A DNA stretch of 48,266 bases from Spirochaetota bacterium (GTDB lineage Bacteria > Spirochaetota > UBA4802 > UB4802), in NCBI GenBank assembly GCA_040756435.1, contig JBFLZD010000027.1, positions 1 through 48,266 on the forward strand. The letters run 5' to 3'. Both the position numbers and the translations under genes were made by a program. Positions 17,784 through 27,319 of the stretch are shown piece after piece. The stretch's first letter is position 1. Each line of letters begins with the position of its first letter. The notes under the pieces are model-generated. The model ran no database searches. It saw only the letters and a list, made by a program, of their open reading frames with translations, and had not been told where the DNA came from.

Positions 17784-18269
17784 TTATTTTACAATAACCG
17801 TTGATTGAATACGGTTATGTAATGGTATTGGAATCTTTATAATTGTTTGATAATCCATAGTGTTACTATAACTTTCCGATTCTTTTTGGACCAGTGATTG
17901 TACCGAAATTATATCTGTTGTTACATTGGCATATATAAAAAAATAATGAATTGTAGTATTGTTTTTTATGGAAACACCACATGTTGCATGAGTTGGAGCA
18001 AAAACAGGTGGCTTACTGTATATCTGGTGAATCTTACCATACACTGTTGCTACAAAATAATGGCTATCAGTATTTTCAATAATAAGCGATAGCTCAACAA
18101 AGGGGTAGCCATTATTTGATTTTTGGGTGCATTCCAGTATAATAGTAGTGGACATAATATCGGGGATTTGTGACTGTTCAGGAGGTGTTGATTTTTGTAC
18201 CTGCTTGCTACAAGCACTACATGATATTATTTGTATTAATAGAATTATTGGAATAAAATATTTTGTCAT
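17784..18269 (-). CDS. Predicted lipoprotein of unknown function
   Basis: A 161-residue protein with a hydrophobic leader (residues 4-16) and a lipobox-like IISC with the modified cysteine probably at residue 17. After a proline-rich linker (STPPEQSQIPD) the domain appears all-beta: TTIILECTQKSNNG, FVELSLIIENTDS, VATVYGKI. This suggests an immunoglobulin-like fold such as those in small lipoproteins, but no family is recognised. No strong ribosome site is seen before the ATG. It is separated from the ROK gene by 100 bases. Confidence 0.6.
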   Translation of the reverse strand: MTKYFIPIILLIQIISCSACSKQVQKSTPPEQSQIPDIMSTTIILECTQKSNNGYPFVELSLIIENTDSHYFVATVYGKIHQIYSKPPVFAPTHATCGVSIKNNTTIHYFFIYANVTTDIISVQSLVQKESESYSNTMDYQTIIKIPIPLHNRIQSTVIVK

Positions 18270-18446
18270 AGAGTAAAGTTGTTTATACCTAAAGTTAGGA
18301 ACATTAATTTTTAAGATAAATCTTATGAGGTAATGTTGTAAAGAAATATTTATTATGTAAATAAAATTGCGGTTTATTGAAAATTATGGGAATTTATACG
18401 GATGTTTATTGATCAATGTGCATTCAATGAAATATATTTTTTTATC

Positions 18447-18476
18447 TTGACAATTATATTGCTATATTAATATTGT
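18447..18476 (+). promoter_or_regulatory. Probable promoter of rpsU
   Basis: TTGACA at 18447-18452 and TATTGT at 18471-18476, spaced by 18 bases, lie about 50 bases upstream of the rpsU start. The -35 matches the sigma-70 consensus fully; the -10 matches at four of six positions. Confidence 0.5.
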
Positions 18477-18526
18477 TAAAGTCTAAAAAAATCATTAATA
18501 ATAATTAGAAGGGATGTGATTACAAA

Positions 18527-18793
18527 ATGCCAGTACCTTTAGAAGTTGAGGTAACAGACGGTGATTTGGAGCGTGCGTTTAAAAATCTGAAAAAACGCAT
18601 GGCTTTTGAAGGTATCTTTAAGGAGCTTAAAAGGCGCAGATACTATGAAAAGCCAAGCGAAGAAAAGAAGCGCAAAAAGGAAGAAGCTGAAAGACGCCGT
18701 TTGAAAAAAATCCGAAGATTTGAAACGCAGACAAAACAACGCCGTTTTGTTGCAAAACCATCTGGCAGAGGCGGATCTTCACAGGACGAATAA
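18527..18793 (+). CDS. rpsU: 30S ribosomal protein S21
   Basis: An 88-residue basic protein. The first 55 residues match S21: VEVTDGDLERAFKNLKKRM followed by RRRYYEKPSEEKKRKKEEA. S21 binds the 30S platform near the 16S rRNA 3' end and aids initiation. A basic tail (residues 60-88, rich in Lys/Arg, ending SGRGGSSQDE) makes it longer than the ~70-residue form of E. coli. AAGGGATG lies about 11 bases before the ATG. The gene stands alone between a promoter and a strong terminator. Confidence 0.93.
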   Translation: MPVPLEVEVTDGDLERAFKNLKKRMAFEGIFKELKRRRYYEKPSEEKKRKKEEAERRRLKKIRRFETQTKQRRFVAKPSGRGGSSQDE

Positions 18794-18820
18794 TGCTTAC
18801 CTACATACGTGAAGCCAGCA

Positions 18821-18849
18821 AAAAATCCGGCAATTGCCGGATTTTTTTA
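18821..18849 (+). terminator. Rho-independent terminator after rpsU
   Basis: ATCCGGCAATTGCCGGAT is a perfect palindrome flanked by AAAAA on the left and TTTTTTAT on the right. It is 30 bases after the rpsU stop and could work in both directions. Confidence 0.92.
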
Positions 18850-18964
18850 TTTGATTTGCTGTTTATCCCCTTTCACAAATTCCTGCCCATATAGAAATTT
18901 TTATTGTAATATTGTATTATATATTATAATAATGCACAAAAAATGATATGGGGGTTGCCGTACT

Positions 18965-21900
18965 ATGACACATCCTGAAATGTTGCAAAAATATAAGCTC
19001 AATAATCATGTGAGGATTGTAACAGCAGCATCACTGTTTGATGGACATGATGCTTCCATTAATATTTTCAGGCGAATTATGATTGGAACTGGTGCTGAGG
19101 TCATTCACCTGGGTCATAACCGCTCAGTGTGGGAGATTGTTAAAAGTGCACTGGAAGAGGATGTTCAGGCAATTGCGGTTACTTCATACCAGGGTGGTCA
19201 TGTTGAGTTTTTACAGTATATGTATGATTTGCTCAAAGAGCACAACGCTGAGTCAATTAAAATTTTTGCAGGTGGCGGAGGTACAATTTTACCTCATGAA
19301 ATTAAGGAGCTTGAAACGTATGGTATTTGCAAAATCTATTCACCTGATGATGGCAGAGCTATGGGACTACAGGGAATGATTAATGACCTTCTTTCAAAAA
19401 GTGATTATCCAGTAGGTAACATTAAAAATTTTGATATTGAAGGAATTAAAAAAAAGAATATTCGGGCGATAGCAACCGCAATCTCTGCCTGTGAAAATTT
19501 TAGAGAGCTTGTAAAAGCTGATATTACTACCGTGCAAACATTAACTGCTTTAGATGGCACACTTGTGGTGGGTATTACCGGAACAGGTGGTAGTGGGAAA
19601 TCATCACTCATTGATGAACTGGTTTTGCGATTTCAACAGTCCAATCCTGATAAGACGATAGCTATACTGTCAGTTGATCCAACGCGGCAAAAAACAGGTG
19701 GTGCTCTTTTAGGCGATAGAATCCGAATGAATGCCATCTATCACCCCAATGTATATATGCGTTCCCTTGCAACACGTGATTCAAAGACTTCAGTCTCGCA
19801 CAATATAAGCGATGCAATACACATTATGAAACTGGCAGGATATGATTTAATACTTCTTGAAACATCTGGTATTGGTCAGGCACAAACTGATGTTCTTGAA
19901 TACAGCGATATATCCATGTATGTTATGACGCCTGAATATGGTGCAGCAACACAACTTGAAAAGATTGACATGCTTGATTATGCCGACATTGTTGTCATTA
20001 ATAAATTTGATAAATTGGGAGCGCTGGATGCACTACGCGATGTAAAAAAACAGGTGCAGCGCAATAAAGAAACCTTTGATATTTCACCTGATGAAATGCC
20101 GGTATTTGGAACTATTGCAAGTCAGTTTAATGATGATGGTGTCAATGTATTGTTCAATCATTTAATAAACACAATTAATGCAAAGAGTAAAACACAATTT
20201 GCACCCTATAGTGCAGATAAACAAAAAAAAGACATTCTGTATATTGTTCCACCCGAACGAAGTCGGTATCTTTCTGAAATATCTGAAACAATCAGAAAGT
20301 ATAATGCAAAAACAAAAGATGAATCGCTCAAAGCGCAATATTGTTTCAGTTTAAAGAACAGTATTGAATATTATACACAGCATAGTGGTGATGCAAAAAT
20401 TCTAAAAGATTTAAACCAAAAGTATGAAGAAGCATATTCGTCGTTAGATGAGGAAAGTAAAAGAATATTACAACAGTGGGAAGATAAAAAGAACAATTAT
20501 CAGGGTGAATATTATACCTACAAAGTGCGCGGTAGAGAAATTAAGGTAAAGGCTTTTACACAGTCACTATCGCACACAAAAATACCAAAAGTGTGTATGC
20601 CAAAATTTAAAAACTGGGGTGATATCATTGAATGGAGCATGCAGGAAAATGTGCCGGGTGAATTTCCGTTCACTGCTGGTGTATATCCGTTTAAACGCGA
20701 GGATGAAAATCCCACCCGTATGTTTGCAGGCGAAGGCATTGCCGAACGTACCAATAAACGATTTCATTACCTTTCATATAATATGCCGGCGGTGCGGCTT
20801 TCAACTGCGTTTGATTCGGTTACATTATATGGTTGTAATCCTGATAAGCGTCCCGATATCTATGGCAAAATTGGAAATTCAGGTGTATCAATTTCAACGG
20901 TTGATGATGTAAAACGTTTATATTCAGGATTTAAGCTGACTGATCCCAATACATCGGTGAGTATGACAATAAATGGGCCGGCACCTATTATGGCTGCATA
21001 TTTTTTCAATGCTGCCATTGATCAGGAATGTGAATTATATATTCAGCAAAATGGATTAACCAACGAAGTAAAAAGAAAAATTCAAGAATTTTATCAAAAG
21101 CGCAATGCTACACCACCTATCTACCGGGCAGCAAAACTACCTGATGGGCATAATGGATTGGGGCTGCTTCTTCTGGGTATCCCCGGTGATATGGTTATAC
21201 CTGCTGATGTATATCACAATATAAAGAATCACACACTCAGGACGGTAAGGGGCACAGTACAGGCTGATATATTAAAAGAAGAACAGGCACAGAATACCTG
21301 CATATTTTCAGTTGACTTTGCCTTGAAGCTCATGGGCGATATGCAGGAATATTTTGTTAAACATAAGATAAATAATTTTTATTCAGTTTCTATTTCCGGA
21401 TATCATATTGCTGAAGCAGGTGCAAATCCCATAACGCAATTAGCGTTTACACTGGCAAATGGATTTACGTACGTGGAATACTATCTGGCACGTGGTCTGC
21501 ATATTGATGATTTTGCTCCTAATTTATCGTTTTTCTTTTCAAATGGGCTTGATCCTGAGTATTCCGTTATTGGAAGGGTTGCACGCAGGATATGGGCAAA
21601 AGCCATGAAATTCAAATATAGTGCCAATGAACGCTCGCAATTGTTGAAATACCACATCCAAACTTCCGGCCGCTCCCTGCATTCACAGGAGATTGAATTT
21701 AACGATATCCGCACTACGTTGCAGGCTCTGTATGCAATATACGATAACTGTAACTCTTTGCATACCAATTCATATGACGAAGCCATTACCACACCCACTG
21801 AGGAATCAGTACGGCGAGCGCTTGCAATACAGATGATTATTAATCAGGAATATGGGTTGGCAAAAAATCAAAATCCACTGCAGGGTTCATTCATCATTGA

Positions 21901-22348
21901 AGAATTAACCAATTTAGTTGAAGAAGCGGTTATTGCAGAATTTGACAATATAAGTGCTCGTGGTGGTGTGCTGGGTGCAATGGAAACAATGTATCAGCGC
22001 AACAAAATACAGGAAGAATCCCTATATTATGAAAACAAAAAAATGACAGGAGAATTGCCTATCATTGGTGTTAATACATTCCTTTCTAAAAACGGAAGCC
22101 CAATTCAGGTCCCTGATGAAGTGGTACGGGCAACCCCGGAGGAAAAAGATACTCAGCTTGAATCGCTTAACACATTTCATGCGGTGTGGAATCAGGAATC
22201 AACAGTAGCCTTAGAAAAATTAAAAACTGCTGTTAGGCAGCATGAAAATGTGTTTGAAACATTAATGGATGTTTCAAAATATTGTTCATTAGGCCAGTTA
22301 ACCGGTGTCCTGTATAGTGTTGGTGGTATGTACAGGCGAAGTATGTAA
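18965..22348 (+). CDS. icmF: Fused isobutyryl-CoA mutase (IcmF)
   Basis: A 1127-residue adenosylcobalamin enzyme that joins three parts normally separate. Residues ~15-150 form the B12-binding domain with [10 protein letters not shown] (His28 as likely cobalt ligand). Residues ~195-440 form a MeaB/ArgK-type GTPase chaperone with P-loop [12 protein letters not shown], the switch-region [15 protein letters not shown] and the base motif VINKFDK. Residues ~550-1127 are the mutase barrel ([31 protein letters not shown]). This order, B12 domain-GTPase-mutase, defines IcmF. The Phe in FPFTAG, where methylmalonyl-CoA mutase has Tyr, supports isobutyryl/n-butyryl-CoA (or isovaleryl/pivalyl-CoA) isomerisation. 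GGGGG precedes the ATG. rarA follows after 10 bases. Confidence 0.93.
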   Translation: MTHPEMLQKYKLNNHVRIVTAASLFDGHDASINIFRRIMIGTGAEVIHLGHNRSVWEIVKSALEEDVQAIAVTSYQGGHVEFLQYMYDLLKEHNAESIKIFAGGGGTILPHEIKELETYGICKIYSPDDGRAMGLQGMINDLLSKSDYPVGNIKNFDIEGIKKKNIRAIATAISACENFRELVKADITTVQTLTALDGTLVVGITGTGGSGKSSLIDELVLRFQQSNPDKTIAILSVDPTRQKTGGALLGDRIRMNAIYHPNVYMRSLATRDSKTSVSHNISDAIHIMKLAGYDLILLETSGIGQAQTDVLEYSDISMYVMTPEYGAATQLEKIDMLDYADIVVINKFDKLGALDALRDVKKQVQRNKETFDISPDEMPVFGTIASQFNDDGVNVLFNHLINTINAKSKTQFAPYSADKQKKDILYIVPPERSRYLSEISETIRKYNAKTKDESLKAQYCFSLKNSIEYYTQHSGDAKILKDLNQKYEEAYSSLDEESKRILQQWEDKKNNYQGEYYTYKVRGREIKVKAFTQSLSHTKIPKVCMPKFKNWGDIIEWSMQENVPGEFPFTAGVYPFKREDENPTRMFAGEGIAERTNKRFHYLSYNMPAVRLSTAFDSVTLYGCNPDKRPDIYGKIGNSGVSISTVDDVKRLYSGFKLTDPNTSVSMTINGPAPIMAAYFFNAAIDQECELYIQQNGLTNEVKRKIQEFYQKRNATPPIYRAAKLPDGHNGLGLLLLGIPGDMVIPADVYHNIKNHTLRTVRGTVQADILKEEQAQNTCIFSVDFALKLMGDMQEYFVKHKINNFYSVSISGYHIAEAGANPITQLAFTLANGFTYVEYYLARGLHIDDFAPNLSFFFSNGLDPEYSVIGRVARRIWAKAMKFKYSANERSQLLKYHIQTSGRSLHSQEIEFNDIRTTLQALYAIYDNCNSLHTNSYDEAITTPTEESVRRALAIQMIINQEYGLAKNQNPLQGSFIIEELTNLVEEAVIAEFDNISARGGVLGAMETMYQRNKIQEESLYYENKKMTGELPIIGVNTFLSKNGSPIQVPDEVVRATPEEKDTQLESLNTFHAVWNQESTVALEKLKTAVRQHENVFETLMDVSKYCSLGQLTGVLYSVGGMYRRSM

Positions 22349-22358
22349 GATATGGATA

Positions 22359-23660
22359 ATGAACTTATTTGATAAAAATACCTATATTCCCCTGGCAGAG
22401 CGAATGCGTCCCAAAACCATTGAAGAGTTTGTGGGGCAAAAGCATTTGCTTTCAAAAGGTAAACTACTATACTCTATCTTTGAACAAAAGAAAGCTCTTT
22501 CGCTCATCCTGTGGGGTGATCCTGGAACCGGTAAAACTACACTGGCACATCTTATTGCCAATGCCTGTAATATGGATTCTTATTTTATAAGCGCAATCTC
22601 GGCAGGGGTTGCTGATGTACGCAAGGTTATTGATAAGGGGAAAGCCAATAGAACGGCGGGTGTGCAAACACTCCTTTTTATTGATGAAATTCACCGCTTT
22701 AACAAGGCACAGCAGGATGCCGTTCTTGGCGCAGTTGAAAATGGTGACATTGTGCTCATTGGGGCAACAACGGAAAACCCGTCATTTAGCATCATAGCGC
22801 CGCTGTTGTCACGCACCCGCGTATTGCGGTTGCATCCGTTACAGGAGGATGATTTACGGGCGATAGTTACTGCTGCAATGACCAATGACCAGGAACTATC
22901 GCACAAAAACATAACGCTTGATGATGTTGCATTAGATACGCTGGTACAGCTTGCTATGGGTGATGCGCGAAGGGCGCTCAACATACTTGAGGCTGCAGCG
23001 TTTTTAAAAGGTGAGGGTAAGATAGACAACGATACCATTTTTGAAGCTTACAAAGAACAAAGTATTGCTTACGATAAAGCAGGCGACAAACATTATGATA
23101 CCATCTCAGCGTTTATAAAATCATTACGTGGTTCTGACCCCAACGCTGCAGTGTATTACCTGGCACGTATGCTTGTTGCGGGGGAGGACCCTGAGTTTAT
23201 TGCACGGCGTATGGTGATATTTGCATCGGAGGATGTGGGCAATGCCTATCCGCTGGCGCTTACCGTTGCAACCAGTGGAATGTTAGCAGTGAAAAATGTT
23301 GGTTTACCAGAGTGTGAAATTATACTTGCTCATATGGCAACATTTTTAGCTTCGTGTCCCAAAAGCAATGCCAGTTATATGGCATTGGTTAATGCCAAAG
23401 AAATTGCATCACGAGATTTACACGAAATTCCACTCTACCTGCGTAATGCTCCCACACAACTCATGAAGCAGCTGGGTTATGCAAAAGGCTATAAATATCC
23501 ACATGATTATCCCGGCCATTTTGTTGATGAAGAGTATCTTCCCAAAGAAATAAAAGATTTGATTTTTTACGCACCTTCTGAAGAAGGGAATGAAAAGAAT
23601 ATAAAAGAACGGCTTGTCAAACTTTGGCCAAAAAAATACAAAAAGGAGAAAGATGCATGA
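22359..23660 (+). CDS. rarA: Replication-associated recombination protein A (RarA/MgsA)
   Basis: A 433-residue AAA+ ATPase that acts at stalled replication forks. Sequence marks are LAERMRPKTIEEFVGQKHLL at the N-terminus, Walker A GDPGTGKTTLA, Walker B LFIDEIHRFNKAQQDA, sensor 1 GATTENPSF, the arginine finger region LLSRTRVLRL, and the C-terminal tetramerisation domain with DPNAAVYYLARML and YPHDYPGHFVDEEYLP. I place the start at the ATG at 22359; an upstream frame would overlap icmF. Its end overlaps pyrE by four bases (ATGA), so translation is coupled. Two inverted copies of the iterated word lie inside at 22859 and 22894. Confidence 0.95.
   Translation: MNLFDKNTYIPLAERMRPKTIEEFVGQKHLLSKGKLLYSIFEQKKALSLILWGDPGTGKTTLAHLIANACNMDSYFISAISAGVADVRKVIDKGKANRTAGVQTLLFIDEIHRFNKAQQDAVLGAVENGDIVLIGATTENPSFSIIAPLLSRTRVLRLHPLQEDDLRAIVTAAMTNDQELSHKNITLDDVALDTLVQLAMGDARRALNILEAAAFLKGEGKIDNDTIFEAYKEQSIAYDKAGDKHYDTISAFIKSLRGSDPNAAVYYLARMLVAGEDPEFIARRMVIFASEDVGNAYPLALTVATSGMLAVKNVGLPECEIILAHMATFLASCPKSNASYMALVNAKEIASRDLHEIPLYLRNAPTQLMKQLGYAKGYKYPHDYPGHFVDEEYLPKEIKDLIFYAPSEEGNEKNIKERLVKLWPKKYKKEKDA
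22859..22902. repeat. Inverted pair of the iterated word inside rarA
   Basis: GGCGATAGTT at 22859-22868 and AACTATCGC at 22894-22902 face each other across 25 bases. The first is read Ala-Ile-Val (ata gtt), the second as Glu-Leu-Ser-His, so the word is kept in two reading frames within one conserved gene. Confidence 0.8.
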
Positions 23661-24217
23661 ACGACAAAGAAAGATTATTTGAAATTTTATATCAGAAGTC
23701 ATTTATGTACAGGGACAATCCCCCTTTTACTTTGGTTAGTGGAAAACAAAGCCCGTATTATTTTGACTGCAAAGCAACAACCCTTGACCCCGAGGGGTGC
23801 ATCCTTGTTGGGAAATGCATGTATGCATTAATAAAAGATTTACCAGCTGATGCAATTGGTGGATTAACATTAGGTGCAGATCCCATTTCACTATCCACGG
23901 CAATGGAAGCCTATAATCATGGAAATATATTGTATCCACTGATTGTGCGTAAAGAACCTAAAAAACACGGCACGCAGAAATGGATTGAAGGCAATACCGC
24001 TAATATAAAAAAAGTCATTGCCATTGATGATGTTATTACTACAGGGGGCTCTACTATTACGGCTATAGAGCGGTTGGAGGAATCAGGTTTACAAGTTATT
24101 GCAGCTGCGGTCATTATTGACCGTGAAGAAGGTGGACGAGAAGCAATAGAAGAGAAGGGAATAAAAGTGTTATCATTATTTACACGTTCTGATTTTGATA
24201 AAAAGAGGTTAGGATAA
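23657..24217 (+). CDS. pyrE: Orotate phosphoribosyltransferase
   Basis: A 186-residue enzyme of pyrimidine synthesis that joins orotate and PRPP to make OMP. The PRPP-binding signature is VIAIDDVITTGGST; the N-terminal FTLVSGKQSPYYFDCK block and GGLTLGADPISLS are typical of PyrE. The ATG at 23657 is chosen because AAGGAG lies about 9 bases upstream and it gives an ATGA overlap with rarA. A hairpin at the start of the following repeat element (24226-24245, then CTTT) may act as its terminator. Confidence 0.95.
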   Translation: MNDKERLFEILYQKSFMYRDNPPFTLVSGKQSPYYFDCKATTLDPEGCILVGKCMYALIKDLPADAIGGLTLGADPISLSTAMEAYNHGNILYPLIVRKEPKKHGTQKWIEGNTANIKKVIAIDDVITTGGSTITAIERLEESGLQVIAAAVIIDREEGGREAIEEKGIKVLSLFTRSDFDKKRLG

Positions 24218-24222
24218 GAAAA

Positions 24223-24492
24223 TAAGAGGATGTCCCATATGATACCTCTTTACTATGACTTTTGCCCTTCAGTCATTGCGATGAACAAAGTGACGCAGCA
24301 ATCCTCTCACTTGCGGCATTGAGATTGCCTCACTTCGTTCGCAATGACACATCAGCCAATCCCGTCATTGCGAGTGCCGCAGGCACGTGGCAATCTTGTC
24401 TTCTGCGGCGTTAAGATTTCTTTACTTCGCTTGCAATGACATTACACTGACGTCATTGCAAGCCCCACTGTTTGTTTTGAGACACCCTCTTA
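24223..24492 (+). mobile_element. MITE-like element with terminal inverted repeats
   Basis: The ends TAAGAGGATGTCCC (24223-24236) and GAGACACCCTCTTA (24479-24492) are inverted repeats matching at 12 of 14 positions and bounded by TA, which would suit a TA-targeting transposon such as the IS630/mariner group. The 270-bp body has no coding capacity; it is built of imperfect palindromes such as GTCATTGCGAGTGCC, GCAATCTTGTC and CTTCGCTTGCAATGAC. The left terminal hairpin recurs at 12120-12143 and, with a poly-G tract, at 44678-44711. A second full copy is at 11911-12146. Confidence 0.7.
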
Positions 24493-24501
24493 TTGTAATA
24501 A

Positions 24502-25038
24502 TTAGAAATAATACAACAATCCAATATTCAGCTTAACTATTGTGGTATCTCTATCAGCAATATCATGCCATAAATACCGCAATTCTACCATGAGTTTCCA
24601 TGGTCCACTTAAGTCAAAATCTACACCTGCAAATCCTTCTATTCCGGCGTCTGAATCGTCATTATTGGTTTGATCATCGCTGAAGCTATAATAGTTTAAT
24701 GCGGGCCCAAAACCTAAAAATGGTGAAAATTGTTTTTTGCCCATGAAAAACCAGTACCAGTCAATGTGAATACCATATACATCTGCATATTCATAATTGG
24801 CATCTTCGTTTTCCAATGAAAGATAATCAATTCCTGGCCTGAATTGCAGATTATTAAATAAAAAAGTTCCCATGTCAAAAACTATGCCAAAGTTCCAGGT
24901 GTCATCAAATCCTTCACCCCCATATCCGTCAGCATAGTCATCGTACATCTTTGAGTAGCCACCTTTAATACCAATGCCAGCGGCAAATACTGATGATGCT
25001 GTAAAAACCACCAGTAACACAAGTAATATCTTTTTCAT
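24502..25038 (-). CDS. Outer-membrane beta-barrel-like protein
   Basis: A 178-residue protein with a cleavable signal peptide (MKKILLVLLVVFTASSVFAA) and alternating beta pattern throughout: GIGIKGGYSKMY, NFGIVFDMGTF, LQFRPGIDYLS, YGIHIDWYWFFMGK, FSPFLGFGPALNYYSF, PWKLMVELRYLWHD, and a terminal strand LNIGLLYYF ending in Phe. This is the pattern of a small eight-stranded barrel of the outer membrane. The loops are acidic (Asp-rich). AGGAGG precedes the ATG. It is a single gene next to a repeat element. Role unknown; a structural porin-like or adhesin barrel is possible. Confidence 0.75.
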   Translation of the reverse strand: MKKILLVLLVVFTASSVFAAGIGIKGGYSKMYDDYADGYGGEGFDDTWNFGIVFDMGTFLFNNLQFRPGIDYLSLENEDANYEYADVYGIHIDWYWFFMGKKQFSPFLGFGPALNYYSFSDDQTNNDDSDAGIEGFAGVDFDLSGPWKLMVELRYLWHDIADRDTTIVKLNIGLLYYF

Positions 25039-25311
25039 ATAACCTCCTGAAATAATTAATTAAAATTTAGATATAGTAAAAGGTGCTATAATTAAAAGCG
25101 CAAGTAAAAAAATGTGCTATAAAATAAAAATATCAATACATAAATTAAACCTTACAGGAAAAATATTGCTTTTTATGTAGTATTTATACCTTAAATTTAT
25201 TTATTAATGTAAGTTATACTTGCTTACCCATGCTGCTGGAAATGGTGAGTGGTAAAATTCATAACTTTAAGCAATATAATACTTTTAGGTATTATTATTG
25301 TTTTATTTTTT

Positions 25312-25695
25312 TTACTTTTTTAAACTTTTTTTATAAATGACAGTTTTAATCTTTAAATACAATTTTTCCGGTGAAAGCTCAATAGCCCTGTCTATATATT
25401 TTACTGCTGCAATATAATCACCACTTTTATAAGCGTATTTTGCCATTAAGTAATTTAAACGGTGAAATTGTGTATCAATCTTTGATGCTTTTTTTAAAAC
25501 ATGGAATGCTTCATTGTATCGCTGTTTTTTTGCATAATATTTGGCAAGGTCAATATATGCACCAATAAAATTTGGATTGAGCTCTATTGATTGCTTTATA
25601 AGTTCAATAGCTTTATCGTAAAAACCCTGTGATGCCCATTGTATGGCCATTTCATACAGGTCTTCAGATTCAATGTCATCATAATGTTTTGGCAT
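25312..25695 (-). CDS. TPR-repeat protein
   Basis: A 127-residue protein made of about three tetratricopeptide repeats: LYEMAIQWASQGFYDKAIEL, AYIDLAKYYAKKQRYNEAF and LNYLMAKYAYKSGDYIAAV, each followed by a KxxELNP-like turn (ELNPNFIGA, KIDTQF, ELSPEKLY). TPRs mediate protein contacts. There is no signal peptide, so it is probably cytoplasmic. It follows the small lipoprotein gene by 30 bases on the same strand and may be in its operon. The C-terminus is lysine-rich. Partner unknown. Confidence 0.7.
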   Translation of the reverse strand: MPKHYDDIESEDLYEMAIQWASQGFYDKAIELIKQSIELNPNFIGAYIDLAKYYAKKQRYNEAFHVLKKASKIDTQFHRLNYLMAKYAYKSGDYIAAVKYIDRAIELSPEKLYLKIKTVIYKKSLKK

Positions 25696-25725
25696 ACAGT
25701 ACCTATCTACTTAAATAAACACTTT

Positions 25726-26226
25726 TTATTTTCTAAATTCCACCGGCACAGACGATTTAATGTCAACTGTAAAAGTATAAAAATTATTTGTAAATGCTGA
25801 TATTTTAAGGCGATAGTTCCCTTTAATAAGCCGCTTCAGAGGATCAGTATCATCAGTGCAAACAAAGATATTGCTTTGAAAACGCCAGTTAATATCAAAG
25901 TTTTTTGCTATTTCAGCATAAACAGGTTGCAATGGCTTCTTTGGAAAATGCGATACATCAACAAGCGATTCAAGAATAAATCCACAGCGAACCCTTTTGC
26001 CATTTTTGTCTTGAGCAATAACTGTTATATCAATACAACGCGTGTCCTCAAGCAAATCAAAATAAATTTCATATGTTGGTGTTTTGTCAATGAGCTCTTT
26101 ACTTTTTGGAAGTGTTACTGTGTCTGAAATAAAAGAATAAACATGCGATTTTTGTTGTGTATTTGTAACAGTAGAGCATGATGTAATAAACAAAATTACA
26201 ATAATATAATAAAAAGATTTTTTCAT
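25726..26226 (-). CDS. Predicted lipoprotein
   Basis: About 166 residues. A hydrophobic leader (residues 5-16) ends in the lipobox ITSC with Cys17. The mature part has beta-strand patterns (YEIYFDLLEDTRCIDITVIA, VRCGFILESLVDV) and ends with NFYTFTVDIKSSVPVEFRK; no family is recognised. I prefer the ATG at 26226; the longer frame would start at a TTG. It appears to be the first gene of a two-gene unit with the TPR gene. The iterated word GGCGATAGTT occurs inside it. Confidence 0.6.
   Translation of the reverse strand: MKKSFYYIIVILFITSCSTVTNTQQKSHVYSFISDTVTLPKSKELIDKTPTYEIYFDLLEDTRCIDITVIAQDKNGKRVRCGFILESLVDVSHFPKKPLQPVYAEIAKNFDINWRFQSNIFVCTDDTDPLKRLIKGNYRLKISAFTNNFYTFTVDIKSSVPVEFRK
25809..25818 (+). 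repeat. Iterated word GGCGATAGTT
   Basis: Exact 10-mer followed by CCC, inside a minus-strand lipoprotein gene, where it is read Asn-Tyr-Arg. Confidence 0.8.
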
Positions 26227-26600
26227 GATAAATTTCTCACATTGCAATTAAAGTTTAGTTAATTGAGATACTATACACTGTTTATTGTAGTTTGCAATAG
26301 AAAAATATTGAATAAAATCAAGCTTTAGCCTCTTATAAATTTATTTTTACGATTAATTCAGCATCGTGCTACAATCAAGATTGCATAGCAAACTCGTAAT
26401 GACGGATTAACAAAGTCATCCTGAGCTTGTTTCAGGATCTATGATGGTGGGTATATAGATTATAAATCAAGTTTGGAATGGCAATGTGAAGGAAAGATTC
26501 CAGGTAAAGCATGGGAGGAAAATATTGGCGCGTGCCAGAATGTTTATTTTGGTGCATTGAACTGAAAGTAAAGAGGATGTTCATATGCTTAACAAAACAC

Positions 26601-26690
26601 GTAAAATCCCCCCTAAAATAACAATGGCCATTTTTGTTGCATTTTTTCGTTAACATTTCTTTTTAAGGAGTATGGAGGATAATTGAGTGA
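26601..26690 (+). repeat. 90-bp imperfect palindromic repeat, copy 1
   Basis: It begins GTAAAATCCCCCCTAAAA and ends AAGGAGTATGGAGGATAATT, so the ends are rough inverted complements. A diverged copy of equal length lies at 27320-27409 in the same orientation. A short similar start (TTAAATCCCCCCTTAAAAAG) occurs at about 42581-42600. Confidence 0.6.
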
Positions 26691-26716
26691 TATGAAGCAA
26701 TCACTAGTATGGATGA

Positions 26717-27090
26717 TGAGATTGCCACGGCACTGCGTGCCTCGCAATGACGTGATTTCCACGGAAGGAAAGATTACTTCGTCGCTGGCGCTCCTTGCAA
26801 TGACGGGAAAGGGATTGCCACGCACCTTCGGTGATCGCAATGACGTATGATGGCGTCACCGCGAGGCGCGGATGCGCCGTGGCGGTCTCTTATTGCCGTA
26901 GTGTCATTCTATGCGTAGTGTAGTGAAAATAGAGATTGCTTCGTCGCTGGCGCTCCTTGCAATGACGGAAGTGTTAAATGTCATTGCGAGCGAAGCGACG
27001 CAATCTCAGTATCACGGAAGACGAGATTGCTTCGTCGCTGACACTCCTCGCAATGACGGGAAAGGGATAGCCACGCACCTTCGGTGATCG
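26717..27090. repeat. Cluster of about seven GCAATGACG-type palindromic units
   Basis: Units of about 30-36 bp start with GAGATTGC or similar and end in CGCAATGACG, and each can fold on itself. Approximate positions are 26718-26752, 26773-26804, 26811-26846, 26934-26966, 26978-27008 (reverse orientation, GTCATTGCGAGCGAAGCGAC), 27025-27059 and a partial at 27062-27090. Spacers differ in length and sequence, so this is not a CRISPR array. The local G+C is well above the surroundings. Confidence 0.75.
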
Positions 27091-27319
27091 CACCAGCAGT
27101 GTGTTGTATATCATTATAGAGACATCAAAAGCCTGCATTCATGAACCCTACTGGTATATGCTCCATCTTTTTTGAAAATCTTCAATACTATGAAAGCTAT
27201 GATAATGTTCGTACGCTTCATACCTATCATGTATGTCCTGAACACATTGCTACCAATCTCAATGTGCAACATCTGTTAGAAATGTTCTTTTCTATAAAAG
27301 CAAAAAGTGAGAAGTGTGT

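Noticed and set aside
26717-27090. Possible CRISPR array
   Set aside because: Units are self-complementary, vary in length, appear in both orientations and have irregular spacers; there are no cas genes in the window.
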